Source of the DNA: Alteromonas sp. M12
GTDB lineage: Bacteria; Pseudomonadota; Gammaproteobacteria; Enterobacterales; Alteromonadaceae
Reading direction: 5' to 3'
Assembly (NCBI RefSeq): GCF_037478005.1
Contig: NZ_CP144164.1
Coordinates: 930,001 to 994,000 of the forward strand
Length of the DNA stretch: 64,000 nucleotides
The position numbers and the translations under genes are program-made. Within the stretch, counting starts at the first letter, position 1. Each line of letters opens with the position of its first letter. The notes under the pieces were generated by a model that ran no database searches, was not told where the DNA came from, and was given only the letters and a program-made list of their open reading frames with translations. Positions 16,258 to 25,150 of this stretch are shown one piece after another.

Positions 16258-16496
16258 TGTAGCACGGGCTTTGGCCCGTGGTGACCAATTCAACCAATCC
16301 ACGGCATAAATGCCGCGCTACTAATGTCTGTAGCACGGGCTTTAGCTCGCGGTAAACAATTCAACCTATCCACGGCATAAATGCCGTGCTGCTAATGTTT
16401 GTAGCACGGGTTTTGGCCCGTGGTGACCAATTCAACCAATCCACGGCATAAATGCCGCGCTACTAATGTCTGTAGCACGGGCCTTAGCCCGTGGCG
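16258..16496. repeat. Tandem array of GTAG-headed inverted REP pairs, 71-bp period
   Basis: Units begin at 16258, 16329, 16400 and 16471, an exact 71-bp period, with the fourth unit cut after its first hairpin. Each unit holds a plus-strand element, GTAG followed by the stem CACGGGC/GCCCGTG (16259-16280 in unit 1), and a minus-strand element, GTAG followed by a CGCGGCAT/ATGCCGTG stem (16299-16321). GTAG-headed imperfect palindromes in inverted pairs are the signature of REPs mobilised by RAYT (TnpA-REP) transposases. No RAYT gene is in the window. Stem changes between units are partly compensated. The array could also protect or terminate the upstream operon transcript. Confidence 0.85.
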
Positions 16497-16574
16497 AACA
16501 TCAAATTCCACAACGCTTTTTTTACCGGCGACAAAATATTGTATCTAATCAGCAATCAACGTAAACTGCGCGCC

Positions 16575-16947
<373 letters not shown>

Positions 16948-17092
16948 CTTTTCCCGCTTTATTTGTTTTTCCTTAAATAAACCTTCTAAGTACATAAAAA
17001 TTATAGAGTTATTAAAATGAATGGGGTAAATTCAGTTAAATGGGTTTATGTCGGCACCTGTATTATTAATTCGCTTTATATTAGGAACGTAA

Positions 17093-17554
17093 ATGAAAGG
17101 AACTATTCTCGATTTTCAGCCAGACTCTAAACAAGGTGTGATCTGCGCCGAAAATAAACGTTTTACCTTTAGTATGGATGAATGGAAATACAGTCAGTCG
17201 GCTCGTCCTGGACAACATGTTGAATTTAGTGCGCACTTGGGAAAAGCGAAAGAAATCAAGGCACTTTATAAAGCACCAAATGCAATCGTACTAGCATCAG
17301 ACGCCGAAAATGCAGTTAAACGATCAAAATGTGCAGTGGCGTCTTTACTGTTTGGTATCCTTAGTCTAATTTTCATTAGCTCTTTATTGGCGGTGATCTT
17401 TGGTCACATAGCTCGCTCTAAAATACGTCACAGTCATGGTAAATTGATAGGTAACAAAATGGCTCTGTGGGGGTTATGGTTAGGATATATCGGTATCATT
17501 ATTAATATTATTTTCTTTATTATCCTTGCCGCACAATCAGGTAGTGGATATTGA
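17093..17554 (+). CDS. Cold-shock-like domain fused to a DUF4190 membrane module
   Basis: A 153-residue protein in two parts. Residues 1-60 resemble a cold-shock/OB-fold domain (MKGTILDFQPDSKQGVIC, then RFTFSMDEW and PGQHVEF). Residues about 80-150 form a DUF4190-like module with two membrane helices (VASLLFGILSLIFISSLLAV and LWLGYIGIIINIIFFIIL) around a HIARSKI turn. OB-fold domains of this type bind nucleic acid, so the fusion would tether one to the inner membrane; which side it faces is not certain. It stands alone between rnpB and an orphan gene. AGGAACGTAA precedes the ATG. Role unknown. Confidence 0.7.
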   Translation: MKGTILDFQPDSKQGVICAENKRFTFSMDEWKYSQSARPGQHVEFSAHLGKAKEIKALYKAPNAIVLASDAENAVKRSKCAVASLLFGILSLIFISSLLAVIFGHIARSKIRHSHGKLIGNKMALWGLWLGYIGIIINIIFFIILAAQSGSGY

Positions 17555-17841
17555 AAAAGGCAATATTTCGCCATACGACCCTATTGTTGCCGTTTTATCA
17601 GGATACATAATTGAGCCATCCAAATAGCTGTCAAACAGTTATTATTATTTAATCTGATTGTGTTTTTATGATTGTTGGCTAACTGTCTGAATTTATTAGA
17701 TAAATTAAAGATTGTTTAGTTGTTTCTTATTGTGCTCAATACGTCCGAACAGATATTTGTAGTGCCTGTGATGGTTATCACTGTTGGCACACATTCTGCT
17801 AATTAATTCGCATAATCATCTGTTTTGAATTGACCATTGAT

Positions 17842-18471
17842 ATGCAAGTATATTCCCAACCACTCTCTTTATTTGATTATATTGGTAATCAAACCCAATC
17901 GAATCAAGATCTTGAAAATATTGCCCAAGCTAATAAACAAGATATTAAAGGTGGTTTAGCGGTTTTAAACACTGGCTTAGCTAATCAAGATTTTGAAGAA
18001 ACCTTAAAGTTACTTGAAAAAGGTGAAATCGACTTAGACTTGAATACTGTCGAAAATTATTTTGAGTTTAATCAGAACAGATTAAACAAAGAAATTGAAC
18101 AGCTATCTGCCCAGTATGACGGCATAAACAGCCTTAAAATTAGCGTTGAGGATGAAAAATTAACCGTTATAGGGGACGGTCCATCGGCAGAATCATTACA
18201 ACGTTATCTTGATCGCGATAGTCGACTAAACGACTTAGTACAACAAACTTCAAAATTATCGCAATTTGTTGAATGGGGTAAAGCTAAAGAGCAAGCGGCA
18301 GTTTATCAGCAAGAAAATATGCCAGAAGAGACACTTATTGATTATTTAAAAGAAGCTAGAGACGTAGTCAACAATGTAAATGAACTCACTGTGACTGCAA
18401 CAGGTGGGGATTTTGCCTCTCACGGTCATACCGATATACTAACTAAAAAGTATTCTACCTCTGAAAACTAA
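17842..18471 (+). CDS. Hypothetical acidic helical protein
   Basis: A 209-residue (from ATG 17842) or 213-residue (from TTG 17830) protein with no signal peptide or membrane helix. It is acidic, Gln/Asn-rich and largely helical (for example NRLNKEIEQLSAQYDGIN), with a short beta-like segment LKISVEDEKLTVIGDG near the middle that looks like a BON- or LysM-adjacent strand pair but is not diagnostic. There is no good ribosome site for either start. I recognise no family. The 287 nt before it (17555-17841) hold nothing I can name. Confidence 0.45.
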   Translation: MQVYSQPLSLFDYIGNQTQSNQDLENIAQANKQDIKGGLAVLNTGLANQDFEETLKLLEKGEIDLDLNTVENYFEFNQNRLNKEIEQLSAQYDGINSLKISVEDEKLTVIGDGPSAESLQRYLDRDSRLNDLVQQTSKLSQFVEWGKAKEQAAVYQQENMPEETLIDYLKEARDVVNNVNELTVTATGGDFASHGHTDILTKKYSTSEN

Positions 18472-18703
18472 ATACTTTTAAAAACCAGCACTGATATTCA
18501 TTAATCCGCTTTTCGTTATCTTTGTCATTGAATTTATGTCGATGCGGGCATTTTTGATTTATATTAATGTTTGCGACATTTTATTCGAATAAAATGCTGT
18601 TTAGTCTTTAGTCTAATTGTTAATCAATAAAGAAGTAGGGTAGATTGGTTAAAATATATACCTTTATTCATATTGGTTATCCAAAATTCATTCAGAGGTT
18701 GAT

Positions 18704-19231
18704 ATCAACAAGACCATTATCCCGACAATACTCGATATAGAGGCCAGTGGTTTTGGGAGCCATAGTTATCCAATTGAGGTGGGCGTTGTGACTTATTTGT
18801 CTCAGCGCTATTGTCGATTGATACAACCAGAAGCTGATTGGCATCATTGGACACAGGAAGCTGAGGACCTACACGGTATTTCTCGAGATGTATTACTGCA
18901 AAAAGGTACTGCTGCATCCCAAGTATGCGAAGATTTGAATAACCTTTTGAGAGGTCAAACCGTTTATTCTGATGGTTGGGTGGTGGACTACCCTTGGCTG
19001 ATCAAACTTTTTAGTGCTGGTAAACAGCACATGAAATTCAAATTTAGTCCGTTAGAAAATATTCTGTCTGAAAAACAAATGGAACTTTGGCATGATACCC
19101 AAGAGAACTTAGTTAAAAGCATGGATTGTCGACGTCACAGGGCCAGTTGTGACGCAGAGTTAGTTCAGAACGTATATATGCAAACTCAGCACGATACTGA
19201 ACTGACTAACTCTACTTCATTTCATTTTTAA
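18704..19231 (+). CDS. DEDDh-family 3'-5' exonuclease, start codon unclear
   Basis: The frame encodes an RNase-H-fold exonuclease of the DnaQ superfamily. Motif I is LDIEASG (coding from 18731), motif II lies near YSDGWVVDYPW, and motif III is HRASCD. The first ATG/GTG/TTG in this frame is GTG 18779, which lies after motif I and would remove two catalytic acids. The frame is open back to a stop at 18650, so translation must start upstream at a rare codon: ATC 18704 sits 5 nt after AGAGG at 18694-18698 and is my choice, with ATT 18716 as an alternative. A frameshift or sequencing error is the other explanation. It converges with the dipeptidase gene, overlapping by 4 nt. Confidence 0.6.
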   Translation: MNKTIIPTILDIEASGFGSHSYPIEVGVVTYLSQRYCRLIQPEADWHHWTQEAEDLHGISRDVLLQKGTAASQVCEDLNNLLRGQTVYSDGWVVDYPWLIKLFSAGKQHMKFKFSPLENILSEKQMELWHDTQENLVKSMDCRRHRASCDAELVQNVYMQTQHDTELTNSTSFHF

Positions 19232-20424
19232 TGTTTAGCTGCGTACTCTTCTACTTCACGCCAAACGCGAAGTAAATTTGTTCCGAGTATTTTAGCAATA
19301 TCAGATTCGCTATAACCCTTATCCAATAGGCCTTGAACTAAGTTTGGATAAGCAGATACATCTTTCAAACCTATGGGCAATGAATCGCCAACACCATCGT
19401 AATCTGAACCAATACCAACATGATCAATGCCAACCAATTTGACAACATGGTCGACGTGCTCTACGACCGTATCAACATTGGCATAGGGGAAAGGATTGTT
19501 TTTGAAATACTGTTCTTCAAAATTCTCTAACTCAGCACTGTCTGCACCAAACTCCTCTTCAATGGCTTTACGCTTTTCACCCATAGTGATGCGCCAACCT
19601 CTGGACACTTGGTCGACAAAGGTAGAACCGAAATTGATCATGACTACACCGCCGTTTTCGGCCAAGGCCACTAACATTTCGTCGGTCATATTACGTTCAA
19701 AACCCGGAGTAAAGCGGCGCAAGGATGAATGGGAAGCAATAACTGGCGCTTTACTCAACTCTATTACTTGGTAAAAGGCATCATCTGAGACATGGGAAAT
19801 ATCTATCATAATTCCGATGTTGTTCATTTCGCCAACCAGTTCTTTACCAAATGGGCTCAGGCCTTTCCATTTTTTGCGAAGATCGTATGAAGAATCGGAA
19901 ATGTGATTGGCTAATGAATGGGCTAAGGTGATATATCGGATACCGCGGTCATAGAAGGTTTTCAGGTTTTCCATGTCTCCTTGCAGCGGTGAACCATTCT
20001 CCATACCCATAGGCAAAGAGATTAAGCCTTGAGCAAATTGTTTTTCAACATCAGCTGGTGATTTTGCTATGGCAAACTTATCTGGGGCTCTACCTACGAT
20101 GGCTTCAACGTAATCAATTAATTTGTGAGCTAAGGCCGTGGATTTTGGGGAGTCATCTAAAGATGCTGGAATATAAATTGACATAAAAGGAGCGTTTAGT
20201 CCGCCTGCTTTAGCTCTAGGGTAATCGAAATCCCCAGAATCAGTGGCGACAGTCACATCTTCCCATTTTTGCTGTAGACGATAAGGTACATCAATGTGAC
20301 CATCGACTAAAATATATTTTTGAGTCAGTTCAGTGGCTTTTTTTGAAGCATGAAATTCACTATCAGACGCAGTGACACAACCGCTCAATGCCAACGCTAT
20401 ACAAATCCATAAACTCTTTTTCAT
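19228..20424 (-). CDS. Membrane dipeptidase (peptidase family M19), lipoprotein
   Basis: A 398-residue zinc dipeptidase of the renal dipeptidase family. It has a lipoprotein signal (lipobox LSGC, Cys16). Metal-site features of M19 are visible: HID at 43-45, the Glu of GMENGSPL, the His of DISHVSD, the His of IASHSSLRRF, and the Asp of IGSDYDGVG near the C-terminus. Such enzymes hydrolyse dipeptides, including ones with a D-residue at the C-terminus, outside the cytoplasm. It is transcribed leftward, convergent with the exonuclease gene. Exact substrate not predictable. Confidence 0.9.
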   Translation of the reverse strand: MKKSLWICIALALSGCVTASDSEFHASKKATELTQKYILVDGHIDVPYRLQQKWEDVTVATDSGDFDYPRAKAGGLNAPFMSIYIPASLDDSPKSTALAHKLIDYVEAIVGRAPDKFAIAKSPADVEKQFAQGLISLPMGMENGSPLQGDMENLKTFYDRGIRYITLAHSLANHISDSSYDLRKKWKGLSPFGKELVGEMNNIGIMIDISHVSDDAFYQVIELSKAPVIASHSSLRRFTPGFERNMTDEMLVALAENGGVVMINFGSTFVDQVSRGWRITMGEKRKAIEEEFGADSAELENFEEQYFKNNPFPYANVDTVVEHVDHVVKLVGIDHVGIGSDYDGVGDSLPIGLKDVSAYPNLVQGLLDKGYSESDIAKILGTNLLRVWREVEEYAAKH

Positions 20425-20931
20425 ACTATCTGTTCCTTATTATTTTACGATTAGACGATTGTTCTAAAGACGCGCTGTTTCAAAAGCGTGTGGTTATAAA
20501 TTTTTGTGCTTCTTTTAACGCTGTAGCACGGTTATTTGGATTTACTTAAATGTCTGCAGCTTTAGTTGTTTCCGTCCAAGGCTAGTTAAACCCCAAGCAA
20601 CTTCATTGCTTGATTTACCTTATCAATACAGCAAATCACGTTAACTGTACGCAATGTATCAGTGTGACTAACAAAGTGATGGAAAAGTTGAGTGTTAAAG
20701 CCTGATTAACTTAAGCCTCACCGAGGTATCTAAAGCTGCGACAAACTATCCCGTATTTTTTAGTTGAAAACAAGGTGATAGGCTAAGCAAGACCTGAGGA
20801 TTGTTAAATATAGTTTCCAACTTTGGTCTTTTATCGCCTACCATTGTACTGAATATGCTCAACGGTTTACTCATAAACCTGTCCGCGGGGGAAAATTGAA
20901 TTAATGAATATTATTTATATGGCTCGAAACC
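20425..20931. other. Intergenic region between divergent dipeptidase and GlpD-like genes
   Basis: About 500 nt without a gene. It holds a solitary CTGTAGCACGG at about 20520-20530 that matches the head of the REP units found near rnpB but lacks the rest. A 7-bp hairpin CAAGCAA/TTGCTTG lies at 20594-20612 with no T-run. Promoters for both flanking genes should lie here, but I see no convincing consensus pair. Confidence 0.5.
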
Positions 20932-22545
20932 ATGAACTTACGTAAAAGTAATATTGCAAAACTTCCGCAAGATACTTTCGACGTGCTTATTGTGGGAGGC
21001 GGGATCAATGGCGCAGTGTCAGCAGCGGCGTTGTCGGCCAAAGGAGCCAAAGTTGCGTTAATCGATAAAGGTGACTTTGCTGGTTCCACGAGTTCAAATT
21101 CATCCAATCTTGCTTGGGGGGGGATTAAGTATCTTGAGAGCTTTGAATTTGGATTGGTTAATAAACTATGTAAAAGCCGCAATCATTTAATGAGGCATTA
21201 TCCATCCACAGTTCAAGAGATTCGTTTTTTCACCAGCATTCAACGGGGATTTCGTTTCTCACCTGCATTCATTTATATGGGAACCCTTTTATATTGGCTG
21301 ATGGGGCGCTTTTTCACAAAAATGCCTAAATATTTGTCCTGTGAAAAGATCAAACAAATGGAAAGTATTATCAATACCGAGCATATATCAGGCGGATTTG
21401 AATACTCAGATGCTTATTTACATGATAATGATGCGAGGTTTGTGTTCAATTTCGTTCGCTCTAGCATGAGTTATGGGTGCATTGCCGCCAACTATGTAGG
21501 GCTAGAACATTCCCGCAAAGTCGACGGATTATGGTTAAGTGAAGTGACCGATCAGATCAGTGGCGAAAAGATAGAAATTCGCTCGAAGGCTATTATTAAC
21601 GCAACAGGCCCTTTTGTTGACCAAATAAATCAAATGAATAAACAAACAACGGAGCACCACCATGTATTTTCCAAAGGTGTGCACCTAATCGTCGACAAAA
21701 TCACTGACAGTCATAAAGTGCTGACGTTTTTTGCTGATGATGGCCGATTGTTTTTTGTGATCCCCATGGGACCCAAAACCTGTATTGGCACCACTGATAC
21801 ACAAGTTCCCAGTCCGAATACGCAAGTCTCTGAGCAAGATAGAGAATTTATCTTGTCGAACGTTAATAAACTATTGGCCCTAGCTAAACCGCTGACTAAA
21901 AATGACATCATCGCAGAACGATGTGGAGTAAGACCTTTGGCTATCAAAGGAAGCGGAGGGAAAGCCGATTGGGTTAAATTGTCCCGTAAACACGCAATTG
22001 ATGTTGATAAAGACAATCACTATTTATCTATATTTGGTGGTAAGTTGACAGATTGCCTTAACGTCGGTGATGAAGTCTGTGAGTTTATAGAGTCCTTTAA
22101 TATTCCATTAGCTTACAAAGATTATAAATGGTACGGCGAACCTGGAGAGGCCGTAAAACGCGAGTTTTTCCATCGGGCTAAGCTGATGGGGTTCGATGAG
22201 CTTACACCTGCAAGTTCCTCCGAGCCTCTGTCTCAACGTTTTTGGAGGAGGTACGGACGTAACGCGATTAATATGCTGGAAAGCATTCGTGAAAATCCTG
22301 CTATGGGTAAGCTATTAATTGAAAACAGCGAGTATCTGCGGGTTGAAGTTGAACATGCCGCTAATCGAGAGATGATAACAACCTTAGATGATTTTTTGCG
22401 GCGGCGCTCAAAAATAGCCTTAGTTGTCTCCCAGCAAGATATCTTGCAAGCCCCAGGGCTAAAAGAAGCATGTGAAATTCTGTTTGGCGATGAGGCTGAG
22501 GCTAAATTGGCAGAATATATTGCCACAGTCGTTAATTCTGCATAA
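20932..22545 (+). CDS. GlpD-like FAD-dependent glycerol-3-phosphate dehydrogenase family protein
   Basis: A 537-residue flavoprotein. The N-terminus has the dinucleotide-binding motif DVLIVGGGINGAVSAAAL and KGDFAGSTSSNSSN-type FAD contacts followed by WGGIKYLE, which corresponds to the HGGxRYLE segment of GlpD. CIGTTDT and ERCGVRPL match the GlpD core and a C-terminal helical domain is present. GlpD oxidises glycerol 3-phosphate to dihydroxyacetone phosphate and feeds the quinone pool. This copy is divergent and has no glpK, glpF or glpR beside it, so its substrate could differ. The start at ATG 20932 has only a weak ribosome site. Confidence 0.8.
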   Translation: MNLRKSNIAKLPQDTFDVLIVGGGINGAVSAAALSAKGAKVALIDKGDFAGSTSSNSSNLAWGGIKYLESFEFGLVNKLCKSRNHLMRHYPSTVQEIRFFTSIQRGFRFSPAFIYMGTLLYWLMGRFFTKMPKYLSCEKIKQMESIINTEHISGGFEYSDAYLHDNDARFVFNFVRSSMSYGCIAANYVGLEHSRKVDGLWLSEVTDQISGEKIEIRSKAIINATGPFVDQINQMNKQTTEHHHVFSKGVHLIVDKITDSHKVLTFFADDGRLFFVIPMGPKTCIGTTDTQVPSPNTQVSEQDREFILSNVNKLLALAKPLTKNDIIAERCGVRPLAIKGSGGKADWVKLSRKHAIDVDKDNHYLSIFGGKLTDCLNVGDEVCEFIESFNIPLAYKDYKWYGEPGEAVKREFFHRAKLMGFDELTPASSSEPLSQRFWRRYGRNAINMLESIRENPAMGKLLIENSEYLRVEVEHAANREMITTLDDFLRRRSKIALVVSQQDILQAPGLKEACEILFGDEAEAKLAEYIATVVNSA

Positions 22546-22767
22546 TTTTGCTGGTATGCACAATTTTTAACAAACTATTTCTAATTTAAGCTTTTTGGGT
22601 GGTGACTTCCCAGCCCAAATAAAACATACTTGCACACTTTCTGGCACAAACTGACTTATATTTTACAGCGCTCAGGCAGTGCAAAGAGCAAGTAAAGTGT
22701 TTGAAAGTGATTTTAATCTCCGTCGTGTTTTCCCCACGGAGCATCATTTAAAAGAGAACAAGAAGTA

Positions 22768-23547
22768 ATGAAAACGAATTATATTCCACTGGATAAAAAT
22801 AAACATAGCGCGCTAAAAGTAAAGACGCAGCATAACTTTGAATTTGCCAAAGAGACTCATTTAGCATCAGCTTCCTTACGTGAGTTCGCTCAAATTGCCA
22901 GTTGTATGCCTATTGCCTTTATTAAGGATCAACCTTCAGGTAATTTCCATTCAATTGCTATGTTAGGTTTGGAGCAAGGTACTAATTTATATTTCAAAGA
23001 TGACAAATGGTTAGGTCATGTTATGCCTTTGAATATTCAACGCTATCCTTTTGATGTGCGCCCTGACGGTGACAAATTAGGCGTTTACATCGACGAAAAC
23101 AGTGTTCTGGTTGGTGAAGAAGAAGGCGAAAGCTTGTTCACAGCAGAAGGCGAACCAACAGATTATTTGAAAAATCGTCAAGACCTTCTGGGTGAAATTA
23201 CCAATAGTGAATTGGCAACTCAGCGTTTTGTTAAAAAGATCGTTGAATTAGATTTGCTTGATGCTGTGCAATTAAATGTTCAATATGCTAGTGGCGAAAA
23301 GCGTGCTGTTACCGGTATTTTCACGATCAATGAAAAACGTCTGAATGAGTTATCTGACGAAATTATTATTGAATTGAAAAACAGCGGTTTTCTTGGAGCT
23401 ATCTACACGGCAATGTTATCACTCACTCAACTAAACCGTTTAGCCCAATTGTCAGTGAACACCGACAAGCCAATTCGCGCAATTCAAATAAGTTTAGTTG
23501 ACGATGCTAAAAAAGAGACAGTTAAAGAAGAAGCGCCAAGCGCGTAA
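22768..23547 (+). CDS. SapC family protein
   Basis: A 259-residue cytoplasmic protein with the SapC pattern: N-terminal PLDKNKHSALKVK, then CMPIAFIKD, a GLEQGTNLYF segment and PLNIQRYPFDVRP. SapC-family genes in marine gammaproteobacteria often neighbour TonB-dependent receptors and tryptophan-halogenase-like genes, but here it stands alone. The biochemical role of the family is not established as far as I know. GAGAACAAGAAG precedes the ATG and a strong terminator follows at 23578. Confidence 0.85.
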   Translation: MKTNYIPLDKNKHSALKVKTQHNFEFAKETHLASASLREFAQIASCMPIAFIKDQPSGNFHSIAMLGLEQGTNLYFKDDKWLGHVMPLNIQRYPFDVRPDGDKLGVYIDENSVLVGEEEGESLFTAEGEPTDYLKNRQDLLGEITNSELATQRFVKKIVELDLLDAVQLNVQYASGEKRAVTGIFTINEKRLNELSDEIIIELKNSGFLGAIYTAMLSLTQLNRLAQLSVNTDKPIRAIQISLVDDAKKETVKEEAPSA

Positions 23548-23577
23548 AACGTTATCACGTTTTTGATATAGCTAAAC

Positions 23578-23612
23578 AAAAGCCAACAGTACAATTACTG
23601 TTGGCTTTTTTG
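23578..23612. terminator. Bidirectional rho-independent terminator
   Basis: A 14-bp perfect stem (AAAAGCCAACAGTA at 23578-23591 with its complement at 23596-23609) around a CAAT loop is followed by T residues on the plus strand and preceded by A residues, so it can end both sapC and the convergent galM. The galM stop codon and its last four codons lie inside the right arm. Confidence 0.92.
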
Positions 23613-24662
23613 TTTAACTTGGTAACTTGTCCGCGAGACGAAAGGTGTATTGGCTAGCAAAGTCGCACTTGGGAAAGTCGCTTGATTGGGGCTGTTCGGA
23701 TAGAATTGGGATTCAATACAAAAGCCATGATAGGCAGCGTATTTAGTGTTATTTTTTCCTAGGGTATTCTCACCTAAAAAATTGCCAGTATAAATTTGTG
23801 CCCCCGGCATGGTCGTTTCCGTCACTAATGTTCGGCCAGATTTTGGCTCAGTCACTTGTGCGACCAATTGCAGTTTTTGTTGATCTTGTGAGAATCCATC
23901 CACACACCAATTGTGGTCAAGACCACTGGCCGCTTTGATTTCTTCATCTTGCTGTTTAATCGCTTTACCAAAAGGAGTTGGCTGACGTAAATCAAAAGCC
24001 GTATTATCGACTGATTTAATTTCTCCGGTTGGAATCGCATTTTCATCTGCTGGCGTGTAAAAATTGGCAGATAGGGTAATTTGTTGATCAAAAATACTCC
24101 CTGAGTCATGTCCAGCTAAATTAAAATAACTATGTTGAGTGGGGTTGAATACAGTATCTTGATTACAAAGCCCACGGTATTCAATGGTTAATCGGTCTTC
24201 TTGATCGAGTGTGAAAATAACATCTACAGTGAGGGTTCCAGGAAAGCCTTGATCACCATCTTCACTTATTAAGCTCAAGGTAATACTTGGATCTGGACGC
24301 TCAAGCAAATTACTAACTGACCAAATTCGATTATGGAATCCGTCAACCCCACCGTGCAGGCAATTACCTTGTAAATTTGTGCTGACCGAGTATTGCTTTT
24401 CAGCTATTTTAAATAGCCCTTTTTCGATTCGATTTGCATAGCGACCTACTGTTCTGCCTAAATAACTTTGATCAGATAAATAGTCATCCACACTATCAAA
24501 GCCTAAAACAATATCTACGTTGGGATCGGTAGCTAATGTCCACGATCGAATAATTGCTCCTAAGGTCAATATTTCAACTGACATACCGTTTTTGTTGGTC
24601 AAAATGTAACTATCTACTACTTGGCCATCGGGCATTTTTCCAAATTGATTTGTATCGATCAT
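23595..24662 (-). CDS. galM: Aldose 1-epimerase (mutarotase)
   Basis: A 355-residue enzyme that interconverts alpha and beta anomers of aldoses such as galactose and glucose. Family hallmarks are visible: GRYANRI, LHGGVDGFH with the substrate-binding His, NPTQHSYFNLAGH with the catalytic His, and the catalytic Glu in IESQFYPNSPN. Length is typical. No signal peptide, so it acts in the cytoplasm. No other galactose gene is adjacent. Its 3' end runs through the shared terminator stem. Confidence 0.93.
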   Translation of the reverse strand: MIDTNQFGKMPDGQVVDSYILTNKNGMSVEILTLGAIIRSWTLATDPNVDIVLGFDSVDDYLSDQSYLGRTVGRYANRIEKGLFKIAEKQYSVSTNLQGNCLHGGVDGFHNRIWSVSNLLERPDPSITLSLISEDGDQGFPGTLTVDVIFTLDQEDRLTIEYRGLCNQDTVFNPTQHSYFNLAGHDSGSIFDQQITLSANFYTPADENAIPTGEIKSVDNTAFDLRQPTPFGKAIKQQDEEIKAASGLDHNWCVDGFSQDQQKLQLVAQVTEPKSGRTLVTETTMPGAQIYTGNFLGENTLGKNNTKYAAYHGFCIESQFYPNSPNQATFPSATLLANTPFVSRTSYQVKQKSQQ

Positions 24663-25012
24663 ACTTCATCTCTCCCTGCTTAGGTTGGTTGATCAACGGC
24701 TTGCCTCAGTTAGCCAATCACTATTCTATTGGGACACGAAATTCTCAATAAACTGCGTAATACTGAGTATCTTAATATAAGTTGACGCCTAGCTTATTAT
24801 AAAAAAAACTATCCTCATGATTATTTTGCGTTTTTTAGAATAAGAAGGAAATTTCAAGTAAGATTTTTTAGCTTATTTTAAATCTAATGGATCCTCGATT
24901 TTCACTGTACATAAAAACAGCTTTGAAGGCTTTCTTTATATATATCAGCCGCTTTCGTCTAGCCCTTAGTTTAATTGGTATTCGCGGCTTCTCTTTAACC
25001 CGTTTTTTGTCC

Positions 25013-25042
25013 TTGACAATGGGGTTAGTGGAAACCTAAACT
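25013..25042 (+). promoter_or_regulatory. mraZ promoter (sigma-70 type)
   Basis: A perfect -35 TTGACA at 25013-25018 and a -10 TAAACT at 25037-25042 are separated by 18 nt. Transcription would begin about 25049, placing the MraZ repeats at the start site. This matches the Pmra arrangement that drives the dcw cluster in other gammaproteobacteria. Confidence 0.8.
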
Positions 25043-25049
25043 CTCATTT

Positions 25050-25085
25050 GTGGGTAATTGTGGCAGAAAGTGGATCAAAGTGATC
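25050..25085 (+). promoter_or_regulatory. MraZ operator: four direct repeats at 10-bp spacing
   Basis: GTGGGT at 25050, GTGGCA at 25060, GTGGAT at 25070 and GTGATC at 25080 occur at exact 10-bp intervals, with 4-nt AT-rich spacers. MraZ is known to bind repeated TGGGN or GTGG-type hexamers with this one-turn spacing upstream of its own gene and to repress the cluster. Three good repeats plus one degenerate repeat are seen here. Confidence 0.85.
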
Positions 25086-25150
25086 TTAATGTGTTGCAAA
25101 CTGATGCTAAAAAAATAATAAAAGCAAACTAATAACAAAGGCTAGGGGAT

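Larger units (their letters stand above)
24663..25150. other. Intergenic region upstream of the dcw cluster
   Basis: About 490 nt between the divergent galM and mraZ genes. The right part holds the mraZ promoter and MraZ operator listed separately. The left part is AT-rich and I see no gene or strong hairpin in it; the galM promoter should lie near its left end but is not obvious. Confidence 0.6.

Noticed and set aside
16258..16496. CRISPR array
   Set aside because: The 71-bp units are nearly identical over their whole length with no variable spacers, and there are no cas genes; the GTAG-headed palindromes fit REPs.
18699..18779. Calling the exonuclease a pseudogene outright
   Set aside because: All three catalytic motifs are intact in one frame with no internal stop; a rare start codon explains it as well as a frameshift does.
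22585..22625. Terminator after the GlpD-like gene
   Set aside because: The GGG/CCC stem is bulged and lacks a following T-run.
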